Shown here: positions 1 to 12,000 of the stretch, piece after piece
How the letters are laid out: the number at the start of each line of letters is the position of its first letter
How positions within the stretch are numbered: the first letter of the stretch is position 1
Source of the DNA: Puffinus mauretanicus
Lineage: Eukaryota > Chordata > Aves > Procellariiformes > Procellariidae
Length of the DNA: 64,000 nt
Direction of reading: 5' to 3'
Assembly (NCBI GenBank): GCA_023333565.1
Contig: JAJKFH010003627.1
Span: 8,847,501-8,911,500 of the forward strand
Translations under genes and position numbers: made by a program
The notes under the pieces: generated by a model
Told to the model about the DNA's origin: nothing
Seen by the model: the letters and a program-made list of their open reading frames with translations, nothing else
Database searches by the model: none

Positions 1-2961
1 GCCAGCTTGTTCTTGTGATCAGCCAGCCATCGTCAAGAGTGGATTGCCAATTAACATGGTGGCAAAACAATCAGCTGCACCAACTGGGCAGTCCCACGGG
101 CTGCAACCGAGCCCAAATAAATATACTGTAAAGTCAACTGAAATCCTGTCACAGAGAGATGGCTCCCTGTGGAGGAGAGTACTTGCTGGCAGAGGGAGAG
201 GACAAAAACACTGCCTGCAAGGAGAAAGCAGACAAATTTGAAACAGGGAAGATAATATTTCCACCAAGGTGATCAACCACAGGAACAGACGGTCAGGGAA
301 GTGGGAAAGTCTCCACCTTGACACACTCTTGGGTCCAAACTCGCTGCTGCAAGATGCATTACTTGGCCAAGGGCTCCGCAGGTGGAGCAGGCTGGGATGA
401 AAACACAGCCCGCGCCACATGAAAATCGGATCTGAAGAGATCTGCAGTTCTCTCCAACTTTAATCCATGGATCTACAAATGCTCAACAGCATCACCACAG
501 CACATGGTCCTCTGGAAAAGGATAGGTTGGACGCACCCCTACCATCAGACAGCTCCTGAAGTCCTGAGAGCAAGGAGCCAAGCAGGGATGGCAAGGCCAT
601 TTCTTGATGGCTTTCAAAGTACCCCGACAGATGATCAGTCTGGGAAGAGAGGCAGGCCAAGGAAGAGGAGGAAACCTTGAAACAAGTCCTATGTGTGAGG
701 AGAGAGGACGGGAATGGGATCCTTTGGTCTCCGTGGGGTTGCTGGAATAAAAAGCCCAGGAAAAGAGGTCTTGAGTGGCTGTGGGCAGTGGTGGGCTGGC
801 AGCACATCAGGCACCTCCGTGTGAGCAGTGATCCATGATGGAGCAGCCATGGAGGTAGGAGCCTCTGAGGTGCTCCTGTAACAGGACCTCCAAAGGACAT
901 GGGCTGTCCAGAGATCGGCATGCCAGGGACCAGGCTGGCTGCCAGCACGCTGCCCCAGCATTGCCTGCAGATCCTGCCCTTGAGGGCAGCGAGTAACAGC
1001 TTCCCAGCAGCTGGGATGGGTGGTGTTTGCTCTGACAGCACACCCCACGGAAGTGCAGCACGGTTGCACTTTTCTCTCCAAGAAAGCACGAATGTGCTGT
1101 GTCCAGACAGAGAGAAGGACCCCAAGCCAGAGGGAAACTCAGCAGTTTCCAAAGAAACAACAAATAGCCTTGGAAGAGTCTCTCAGGGTCACCTAATCCC
1201 CTACCCCCCCGGCAGGATCACCTCTACCTGCCCTCCAGGAGCAACAGGCTTGTTGAGTCCTTTCAAGCCCTCCAAGCAACAGCAGCTCCCTGAGTGACCT
1301 TCCAGTGCTTCCCCGTGCTGTTAGAAAGATCTCTCTACTGCCTAACCTGGATTCTTTTCCATTATTTCCTCCGGTGACTGTTTGTCCCACTTGAGGAGAA
1401 CAGGAAAGGGGTTTTTACCTACGACTGGGACATTACCTTTTACACACCCCAAGACTCATGCAGCTCCTCAGGCTCCATCAGCCTTTCCTCCTCACCATGT
1501 GTACAAGATGGTCATCTTCCCAGATGCTTTTCCCTATGGTTTCTGGTCTATATCTACAGAAATGTTGTGCTCCAAACTGGGCACAGTGCTCGAATGGAGT
1601 TCCCACCAGGGGAGGACATCTCCATGAACTTCACGCACAGACCCCATTCACCAATTCTCCCATTATGTTCAAAACCCTTGTTAAAAGGTCATAGCTTCCG
1701 AATCCGGCATCGGCAAAAACTGTGAACGCTTTCCAACAACCTCGATTACATTACGTCTTTCAAGAGGAAAAGCAGGGAAGAAAACACTGCAGTACAGCTT
1801 GCGAGATGCAAAGGGTCTCAGGGGCATCTGGGCGTCAAGGTGAGACCCGTGAGGAGCAGACCCTGCCCGGGCGGGTGAGGTGCAGTCCCCTCGCCCGCTC
1901 CATCCCGCAAGACCCACATGAGGGCCAAGCTGCCATCGGAGGGAGCTGACGGCTTAGCACCCGGGCACGCCAGGCACCCTTCCTGGGCTGCTGGCAAGGG
2001 CAGGACGGCCACAGCTCTGGCAGCTGCCTGGGCGGGTGTCCCTGCACAGCCACCAGGCCAGCACGTGTGGTCAGAGGTCTCATCATTACAGAAATGAAGC
2101 AGAAAGCGATTCTGCCAGCCCCTCCTTGCCACTGACCCACCCTCTGAGTAGGTGCCAGGGGATGGATCTCCAACAGGGGCACTGAGTGCATTGAGGACGT
2201 CAGGGCTTCTCCCTCAAGGGCCACGGTGAGCTGGGGAGCGTGCTGGGCTCGCGCTGCTCCCAACGGGTGTATATACACACAGAGCACAGCGCCGGCCCCG
2301 CCTGCCCACTGCCAGTGGTGACACGAGTGCCAGCCCTGCGAGCCAGCCTGCGGCCCCCGCCACACCGACGCAAGCTGTCCCTGCGTGCCACCGAGCGGAG
2401 GCACCGGAGCACTCCCAGGCTGCAGACACAGGAGCTGCCACCACCCCGAGAGGCTGCCGGGGCAGGAGGCAGCGTGGCACCCTGGCAGGTCCAGACGCCA
2501 TCACAAGCACGCTGCTCAGAGCCAAACCCTGGCAGCTGCCGGCTACCGCGGGCAGGGGCTTCCTCCCACCGGCCCCGGGGCAAGGCAGCCAGCTCAGCCC
2601 GTCCCCGCTCTGGAGGACCCGTCTCAGGGCAGGTAAATGGGTCGGAAAACATCCACTCAATGCTCTAATTTGCCACCCGAGGGTGACCGTGGCAGCAGGC
2701 CCAAGCGCCCTGCATTGGCAAGGCGAGGGGCTGGCAGCTGGAGGCTGCCCTGCAGAGGAGGGCACTGCCCTGGGGATGGTGCAAACCCAGAACTAAAGGA
2801 GAATGTTTTGTTTTCAACTTCCACGGAAACAGATGGAGAAACTCGATATTCAACTAAAAGGAAAAAAACGTTGTCAACAGAAAGCTAAAAATAGGTTTAA
2901 ATTGAATTAAAAAGAGAAAGAGAGAGAACAGAAAGTGAATGAATAAGAAACTAAAACACAC
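1..2961 (-). other. IPO13: IPO13 intron 15 (partial)
   Basis: No exon of the missing IPO13 C-terminus is recognisable here on either strand, and no other gene is seen. The stretch 2,870-3,000 next to exon 15 is markedly A-rich compared with the rest. Confidence 0.75.
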
Positions 2962-3014
2962 CTGTGCCAGGAGTTGCATAAATGAATCAACAATATCAGG
3001 ATGATCCCTGGGCC
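2962..3014 (-). CDS. IPO13: IPO13 coding exon 15 (last one in window)
   Basis: 53 nt completing Gly and encoding PRDHPDIVDSFMQLLAQ, with a GTGTGT donor. In human IPO13 the next residues are ALKRKPDLF. I found no match to them in 1-2961, so the remaining exons lie outside the window. Confidence 0.93.
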
Positions 3015-6000
3015 CTAAAATATAATAAAGATGTAACTTAAGAGAAAAATCATACAAACAGCAACTCAACATCATATAGTTATGTGATACAGAAAGAATT
3101 TACAAGTGAAAACAGGAGTGTAAGGGAGGAGGGGTGTGTGGGGAAGGGGATGGGCAACATGAGCAGCTTGAAGCAAGTTAAAGAAACAAAACATACAAAA
3201 AATCATGAAACTTGGAGAACCCAAGAACAGAAAGAAACTGCAAAGGAAAGGGTCTGAAGCCCCAGGGTCTCCAGCTAGCACCTGGGCGCTGCAGAGCCAA
3301 GGAGGAGATCTTCATGTCCTTGGGGAGGAAGAGGAGGAGGAGGAGCAGGGGCTAGCTGGGCACCATCTCCACAAGGAGAATTAGAGCTTTTGCACTGTGG
3401 GGACTGAGCGGGTGTCTTCAGAGCACCGTTTGGTCCTGGAAGATAACTGCAAGTGAACGACAACACCTCAGCAAACGCTCGACAGGCCCAGCCGGGCTCA
3501 GGCGTGCACATGCTTGTCACCAGCACCAGCTGCTCAGGAGCCCCTGGCACAGTCCCCTCCCACCCCGTTCCCAGATGCTCTCCGAGACCCTGAGTCCAGG
3601 ACCCTTCTGCAGGTCTCCTCCAGCATCCTCCTGGGAGAGAGCAGCTCAGTGCCCAGAGATCTCTATGCCAGCACCACTCGCCCTACCTTGGCATCTGACT
3701 CTGTGCACAGACACGTCTCGGCCCCTGCGGTGTCAGGCGTCCCCCCCTCTCCTGCCGCCCGTGGGCTCAGCGGAAGGGTCTCGCCCTGCTCAGGGCCGGC
3801 CGCCCACCGCAGGTGACCCACGGGGTGGGTGGGAGCACAGTCCTGGCACACAGCGAGCTGGACGGCCGCTTGTCTGAGCAAAGCTCGCGTCCAAGCGTTG
3901 GCACAGCTCGGGCTCTGTCCCCTCCCCTTTCCTCCTGCAGACATGCCTGCTGCTGCCCAGAGGCATCGCCGCCTCCCCAGGTGCCGAGCCAAGAGGGTTT
4001 CAGCGTACACGCATCCACACACCACTGGCAGAAGCAGGGACTTGATCTCCGGGTAAGCCCGGCTCGCTTGCCGCTGACCCCAGTGACACCTCAGCGCAGC
4101 AGGATTTGCTTGGACCATGGCGTGATGATGAAGCAGGGGTCCTCACACCTCCCCAACTTCTCTAGAGAGCTCTGAGCCTTGTACTGGGGGGTGGCATCAC
4201 CCTACCCAGCACCCAGCTGTGAACAAAGGACAAGACCACTTGGGGACTGTAAACAGAGCTGCTGAAGGACCAGAGCCAGCAGCTCCAAGGTTTGTCCCCA
4301 TCATGGGGCAAGTCACCAAGCGGCTGAGGGAAGCCATGGGGGGCCCTGTTCTAACTCCGTTCGCTTTTTGTAGTGCAGGCAGCGAGCCAAAGAGGGGCCC
4401 CTGCCCTGCAGGAGGATGCCAGCGTCCTCAGTATCGCAGCAGTGACTCGGTGGCCAGCAGTGACTCTGAAAAGGTCCTTTCCCAGATATTCACACACACA
4501 TCCTCCTGCTCGTGCGAGGGCTTGATTCCTGGCCATTATGAGCACCACTGGCCCTGGGAGGAGCCCCGGGATCTCCTAGGGAGCACAGCCTCCCTGCCAA
4601 GTGGGACTGGAGCTCCGGCTCGACCCTTACAGCACACGACGCCCAGCCCTGCTGCAGAAGCAGGACTGTCACGGCAATCCAAAGTCTCGCCTGGGAGTTT
4701 CCTGCTTCTGCTGCCCTGCAGGGAAGGTACCCACCTTCCAGGGGTTGGGATGAATCCAAGAAACAGAGATGGCCCCATTAGCTTAGCTAGGAGTGAAAAC
4801 AGCCATTCCTGGTAAGACGCCTCCAGACTCCGTGCATGCAACAGCCTGACAACAGCCCCAGCGCGAAGAAGGGTTAATCCCACGTACCTTGCTGGAAGAG
4901 GGTCAGCGTGACTGAGGTAACGAGCAGGAAGAGGGCCTTGATGGGAGGGAAGTGGGCAGGCTCATGGGCAAAGATGTGAACCAGCTGCAAGAGAGAGAGG
5001 AGGACTGAAGCTGCTGCTGGCCCTGTGTGCCCCCAGCCTCCCCGGGGAGTGGCAGCCCCAGCCCCGAGCGCGGCTCCGTACCTGCCGGGTGAGGTCGATG
5101 GCAGAGGCCTGGGGGATGGTGCTGTACATCTGCCCCAGCATCTCGCACAGCTGAGGCACCATGGGGGCAAAATCATCCAGGAGGGTCTTCACGGACTTCT
5201 CAAAGATGGCACAGACGGACTGCGGGAGAAGAGGGACCGCATGAGCAATGGGTGTCTGGAGACCTCTCCTAGAGGGTAGGGCTTGATGGATGGGTCTCAA
5301 GGGAGGGAAGAGCTGGCAATGGGGATGGCGACCAGCCAGGCAGAGGGCTCACACCTGCACTGGTACTGGTGCCCTGCCCCTGCAGCACAGGATGCTCCCA
5401 GAGACCGGGAAACACCCTTCCCACTGCAGCAAGAAGGCTCCCTGAGGGCCAGGGGGAAGAGTGGCTGGTGGGATGCTGCACCTGGGCATTACTGTGAACT
5501 GAGCGAACTGGAGAGACACCAGGTGACAGAGGTCCAGGTCAGAGCAGAGCTATCCCCTTAGGGAATACAGGTTTGGTAAACCTCCATCTACTGCCTCCCT
5601 GTTCATGGCAGGGCCTCTGAAACTGGACAGGAGCAGAGCTGATGGGGGCACAAGACAAGAATGGCCAGATGCTGCTGGTGACAGCAAGTAGCACTGGTCC
5701 AGACAACCCAGCAAGACACCCCTCTTACAGGGCATAACCCAGAGTCTGTCCCTTGCTGTCCCCAGTTCAGGGGACAGAGGTCAGCAAGGACAGGCAGAGC
5801 TGCAGACAGTACACAGGAGGAGCCTGGTTACCTCCACCACCTGGGCATCATTCAGCCACTTGCTGAGAACCTTCTGTATGAGCTGGAAGACTTGCTGCAG
5901 AACCACCACCACCTGGAAGGAACGAGAGGGACTGAAGAGAATTGGCCGCCATGGCACTGTGGAGGGGAGATTCAAGACTGAGCACTGCCTGGACTCAAAC

Positions 6001-9000
6001 CTTCAGGCACCACTGCCTCCTCCACCCTCCGAAGCTGAGCAGCTTTCTTCCCTGCTGAAGCAGCCTGGCACAGCGCACAGCTGGCAGGCAGCGCCCAGGC
6101 TGTCCTCCAGTGCCCAGCCAAGAGGGATCCTGCAGGTCACCTCTGCCCACCTCAGGAGCGGTGGGATGAGCTGAAGGACTCGTTTTAACTGGAATGCAGC
6201 AGCATCACCCTCTTCATGGTACACACTGCATTTCCCCATTAACCCCCCTCTCCTGGCACCAGCAGTGAATAGCGAGGCTTTGGCCAGGCTGTGGCAAAGA
6301 GCATCGAGCTACTGCTGTACTCACTGGGTTGGGTCCTTGCTGCACTGGTAGCTTCTTGACTTCGGTGCTTTCGTGGTCATCATCGTGGTGGCTGATGTCT
6401 AGGGTGGTGAACAAGTTGGAGAGCAGGCCCAGGATGTGGATGATGGCCAGCTTGTTGGAGGGATTGGGCTGCCAGGGAAAATAAAGCCAAGTGTGACATA
6501 GACCACGTTGCTCAATGACAGTTGTGCCTTTGGGATGCTGAGGAATCAAGACTGTAGAGGCAAAGTGCCAGAGAGGTGTTCCCTGCACTCTCTTAAGCCC
6601 ACGTTCAAGAGTGCTGCTCCAAGACAGCAGTCCCAGGGCTACGGCCAGTGGGAGAAGCCACTTCTGGAGGGAGGTAGCACGAGGGCACTCACCGTTTCGT
6701 CAGCCAGCTTTTCCAGCTGCTGGATGTAGGGGGTGATCAGGGAGTGCAGGTTCTTCAGGATCTCCTCCACTTGCAGCGCAGAGAGCAGGAAACCAAGAGC
6801 CTGCATAAGCCACATGCACTGGCTTGTCTGGGGCAGAGAGGAGACACAACGGGGCAGGTCACCGTCCAGCCTGCAGCCTTACCGCACACATGCTAGCTAA
6901 GACAGCTGCAAGGAGCCCAACCAGCAAAGCCAAGACCCCAGCATGCTGCAGCTCCTGAGCTGGATCACTCTAGGTGTATCTCACTGCAGGAGAGGGGAGC
7001 AGCTCCCTACCAGCACGGCAGAACCCAGGGAACAGGCGCTCTGCCACCAGCACACCTGGCCTCTTCCCAGCAACCCGCCAAGGAAAGACCAGTTGGTGCC
7101 CAGAGATCTCCATGCTGGCACCACTCACCCTACCTCAGCACACCATCCTTCGCACAGACCCGTCTCAGCCCCTGTGGGGTCAAGCGTCCCACCCTGTCCT
7201 GGTCATAGGTACGGCCTGGGCTCTGTCCCCACACTCATCTCCCTCCTTTTTCCCCTTGAAGACACCTCTGCCGTCTCGGCATCCTTGGGCTTGGAGGGAC
7301 TGGGAACTGCCAGAGTTAAGTCTCCCTGTGGGCTTCCCTCTCTATGGGGACATACCCCCCAGCACGACCCCAGCCCACGTGCGGTGGGAGCCCGGCAGCG
7401 CAGCGAGAGGCAGCCAGCAGGTACTCCCGCCCCGCACACGATGGCTGCAGCACCGTGCTCTCCTCCGGGGACAGCCCAGCGCACGATGGCACCCCTCGTG
7501 TCTTCAGCTGAGCGTGACTAACGAGGGCAAGCAGAACCAGCCAGAGATGTGAGCCAGCCCCTCTTACCTTGTGAATCTGCTTCATCAACACCTCCTGCCG
7601 AAGGGAAGGGGAGAGAGAAAGAAGAGGGTGAGTGCTGCGGAAAGCCCCTTCCCTTCCAGGAGGCAGGACTGATGGAGGAGTTCAAGACAACTGACACCAG
7701 TGTAGGCACAGACAAGCGGCACGTGGCTCCGCACAGCCTCCCCACAACCCACCACAGGCAGAGAGCAAAATCCTTGACCTCTGGCAAGCTCTACCCCCAG
7801 CCAGCCCCCTCAGCCACCCAGCGAGGGGAGCCCCTGCCTCGGACAGGCTCTGCAGCAGGATGGCTTGAGGAGCCAACCTCAGCCAGGGCTTCCTCAGCCC
7901 AGCGATGGTGTCCCCCAGGCTCCAAGAGCAGAGGCTCATGCCCTCCACCGGCCCCTCTCTGCTCCCATGCACACCCCAGCCCTCCTCCTAGTGCCTCGGG
8001 ACTCCGAGTCCCATCTGTCCCAAATCTTGAGAGCCAAGAAAGACCACGGGATAACCTGCCCCAGCACTGCAGGGACCAGCTCAGTCTCCACGGGGTGGCT
8101 TGAACACCAGGATGCCCCCCAAGACACTCGGCAGCGGCACCAGCTGCCTGGCAGGTGCAGAGCTGGCAGGATGCCGCTCCCAACAAGGCAAACAAACCCC
8201 GGGGAAAGGATGGATGCCCAAGTGCAACCCCAGTGGACCCCTTGGCAGTCGTGTCTGGCACTGCTTGCCTTTTCTACACTCACGGGAGGATACAGGGCCT
8301 GCCACCTGGGTCTACTGGCCTAGGAACAGGATGCACAAATCCCCCACACCAAGCAAGATGTCCTGAGCTGCTGCTTTGCATCCCCCTGCCCTGATCCATG
8401 CGGAGGAAAGGGTTTGCACAGAGCACATCCCGGCTCGCCGCCACACATCCATCTGCATCCAGCTCCTACCTGCGACACGGCAACGATGTTGGCGGCATAG
8501 GGCGGCAGGTCATACTTGCACTCCCGGCAGATCTTCTTCAGGGTGGAGACACTAGAGATGGAGAGCTCAGGGTTGCCCAAGGCTTGGAGCACCAGCGGCA
8601 GCACGTTGTTAATCATGACGGGGTGATCAGCCAGCCACTCCGACAGGGCCCCTGCGCACACAGACGGGATCAGACCGCAGGACTGCGCCACGGGCTCTTG
8701 CTCCCCACGTCCTGGGACGCTCAGCTTTGCTTTTTGCTGCTGTTATTGCTGGGCAGGAGCGGTCTCAGAGAGGCTCCCCCTCCCCAGCCCAGCCTGCGCG
8801 TGAGCAAAGGCCTCACCGATAGTGAACATGACGGTGTCAGCGAGCTGCACGTTGCTGATGCTGATCCGGGGAATGAGGCCGATCAGCCCCGGCACCACGT
8901 CGGAGTAGTTCACATCGATGGTCTCAGCGATGGACTGGAAGCCGTAGAGCAAGGCCTCCGTGTGCTGCCAGGGTAGGAGACTCACCGTCAGAGCCACGCG

Positions 9001-12000
9001 CTGACCCTCGATGCCCACCCCCGCCCCGGGCACTACCTCAGACCCCCATGCAGCGGCCGAGGAGGCTGGTCCCTGGGCAGTGCTAAGGACCGGGAAGCAG
9101 AAGACGACCTGTTCCTCCTCCCAGCAGACCCCAGAGAGCCCACAAGTGTGCTGGCAAGGTGGTCATGCTTCTCGCCTCTATCACATCCCTTTGCTCCCAA
9201 CACCCTGTAGCAAGGATAGGTCCCCGAGGGGCTGGTAGCCATCAGCCTGGTGCCCGGGTCCCCTCACTCACCTGCCACGTGGACGGCTGCTCCGTGTTGG
9301 TCAGGAGACGTCCCAGTTTGTCATAGAGGCTGCTCAAGAGCTCAGCACCCAGCATCTCATACACATACATCAGCGTGTCAGAGATGTCCACCCTGCAGAG
9401 AACACGGAGGGTCTCCAAACGCTGTCCCCATCCCCTGCAGAGCGCTCCACGCATGGACACGTTATTTCTCCCGCTGCCAGGCAGGATGCAGGCACTGCCT
9501 GCACAAGGACACTGCCCCAGACCAACGCGGAGTGCTCCCAGGGCTTCCTAGGCAGGGCAACTGGTGCCATGCCAAAACACCAGCTCGTTTCCACATCACC
9601 ACCACAGCCAAAACAGCTCTTGGTGGAAGGAATCTCCTCCATGTCCCTCCCTGGGTGTCCCCATGATGCTCAGGCTCCAGGGAGGCAGGCTGCTGCCTGC
9701 GTCCTCGCCTGCCTGAAAACAAGCCCAAACCTCCCAGCTGTACCTGTATATCCGAAACTGCTCCTTCTCATCCGAAGACCAGAAGCCATACTCCTCATCG
9801 GAGGGGAACTGGGCTTTGTGCAGCAGTACATCCACCAGCTGGAAGTAGACAGGCCTGTAGACCTGCTGGTACACTGCCTGCTTGTCGGGCTCGAAGGAGA
9901 GGATGTCATCCTGGCGGCAGGAGGAGCAATACATCAGGTGTTGCAGGGGAAAGGAAATGGAGCCAGCATGCCTGCTGCACGGGGGCCTCAGGGGCATCTC
10001 CCAGGGCTGGTGGGACCTGTCACACCTCGGAGGTTGCATTTCCAACTCCCCAAGGTCCACCTGATGCCGAGCCCTTCTGCAGCGGCAGTGTTATCTGGAG
10101 CCAAGATGCCAGAAGCCCCAGCAGCTGGGTGGACCCTTGGGCGTTTGAGGACAGCACGGTTACAGCAGGTTACACTGCCCTGCCATGTCCTAGCCTCAGG
10201 AGCACGCCTGCATCATCAGGAGCACGTATTCCTCGGACCCTTGCGAAGCAGGCTAGGATGGGTGCCTGGGGAGCACAGCGCTCTCCTGCCTGCACCCGTA
10301 TCCCCAGACCCATCCAGAGAAGCAGCAAGAGGAGGTGGGAGCCTCGGCCCAGCCCTGCGCAGCAGAGGAGCTGCCAGCACGGCACCGACATCACCCCCCT
10401 CCCTGCCCACGCTCAGCCACGCTGCACCAGATTGCAAAGGAATGGAGCTGGAGGGATGAATGGGGGCTAAAAATAGAGCACGACGTGGCAGGGCTGCTCT
10501 GCTGGCGCAGGGAACACTGGCCATGGGAGAGGGACCCCCCACTGGGCGGCCACTAGGAGCCCCCAGCCCTCTCTTTCCTCCTCCGAGAGACCACGACCGC
10601 CAGCCTGGCAGCAGGGTCTAGCCCGCAGTAAGCTGGCACGTGCTCTCCTCCCTGCCTGCGGCCGGTGCAGCCGTGCAGCAAGGAGCTAAACAACCAGATC
10701 GGCTGCTAGAAAAAAAAAAATTACCATGAAGTTTTAATTAGTTATCTTAACGAGGCCCTTAAAGGCTGGCTCAGACTTCCAAGGAAGACTGGGGGTGGAA
10801 AAAGCAAGCCACGGGGCCAGCATTTCTGAGGTATGTGCCCTGCGGTGGCTGCGAGTGCAGGGCGAGGAGCGGGAGCATCGGAAATCCCTGGGGACCAAAC
10901 ACAGCCAGGCCAGACCCCGGTCCCTGGTGTCTCCAGCCCTGCCTGGAGTGCAGGATCCGGGCAGGCTGCCCCACAACAGCCACTGACCTGCAGCGTGTAC
11001 CAGAAGGTGAGCGTCAAGGAGCTGGTGGTTTCGTTGACGGGATAGTGCCCGGGGATGCCAGTGCAGAACATGATCATGTTGACCAGGGCCAGGAAGCTCT
11101 GCCAGTGCTCCACCTGGTCCAGGAGGGCCCTGGGGAGCAGAGAGCACGGTCAGGGTGGCAGCACCGCTGCGAGCCTGGCTCCTCTGCCCTGAGACACATC
11201 ACCGGGTGCAGGACAGGCCCTGGATGAAGCCGCATGGGGAACAGCAGGCTGCTCCAAGCTCATTCCCTCTCCTGGGGACCATCCCCAGCACTCACCGGGA
11301 GTGGTTCTCCCCCAAGGCCACAGCGATGCGGCAGATCCCATGCGACGTCTCCATGTCCCCGCTCTGGACCGCCTGGCGTAGCTGCTCTTGGAGCCCCAGC
11401 ACGGGGGGGATGAGCTTCAGGAGGGTGTTCACATACCTGCAAGCACAGCCTGAATCAGCGCCGGGCATCGCCTCACCGGCACTGGCTGCCATGGCATCCA
11501 TCCCTCCTGATGCTCTCCCAGGGTTCCTGCCCAGCTTTCCCTACTGGAAAGCTGCTTTGTGCAACAGGGTGAATCCAGGAGCCTTTACCACTTACAGAGA
11601 CTCTCCTCCCAGCCCGTGGCATTGGGGCGAAGGCTGAAGCCCTGAGTACTCCTGCAGCGGGGCCTCTGCAAGCGAAGAGAAGGGCCAAGCCAGCGGCCAC
11701 CAGCTCTGTGCAAATCTCCCACTGCACCACAGTGTGGGCACCTGCCTCTCCCCACCCGAACCTGCCGGCAGGACTGCCAGCACCCCCAGCCAGCACTACA
11801 TTGTCACTGCCATGACCAGCTCTGAGCGAGCTGTGCCCGCGTGCTGCAGCATCGGCGGCGATTGGGAGCGGGAGAAGGGTGGTGAAGGCAGACCTGTGGG
11901 CTCTTTTTGCCATGCTTGCAGCCCGTGCTTCTCAGCTCTGCACGAGAGCAGCCAAAATTGCCAGTGGGAAGCCGCTCGACTCTCCAGCACGGGCACATCT

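Larger units (their letters stand above)
4985..9743 (-). other. IPO13: Cluster of short IPO13 introns 5-13
   Basis: Introns at 4985-5081, 5220-5831, 5913-6324, 6469-6692, 6828-7567, 7595-8469, 8652-8816, 8965-9271 and 9393-9743. Apart from repeat copy 2 in intron 9 (6828-7567), I see no RNA gene, transposon or extra exon in them. Confidence 0.75.

Noticed and set aside
19..420. 133-codon minus-strand frame containing DCFA, considered as a C-terminal IPO13 exon (human ...LMDCFADILF...)
   Set aside because: Only four residues match and the neighbours do not, whereas all true IPO13 exons here are nearly identical to mammalian ones.
8398..8976. 192-codon plus-strand frame
   Set aside because: Antisense shadow of IPO13 exons 7 and 8.
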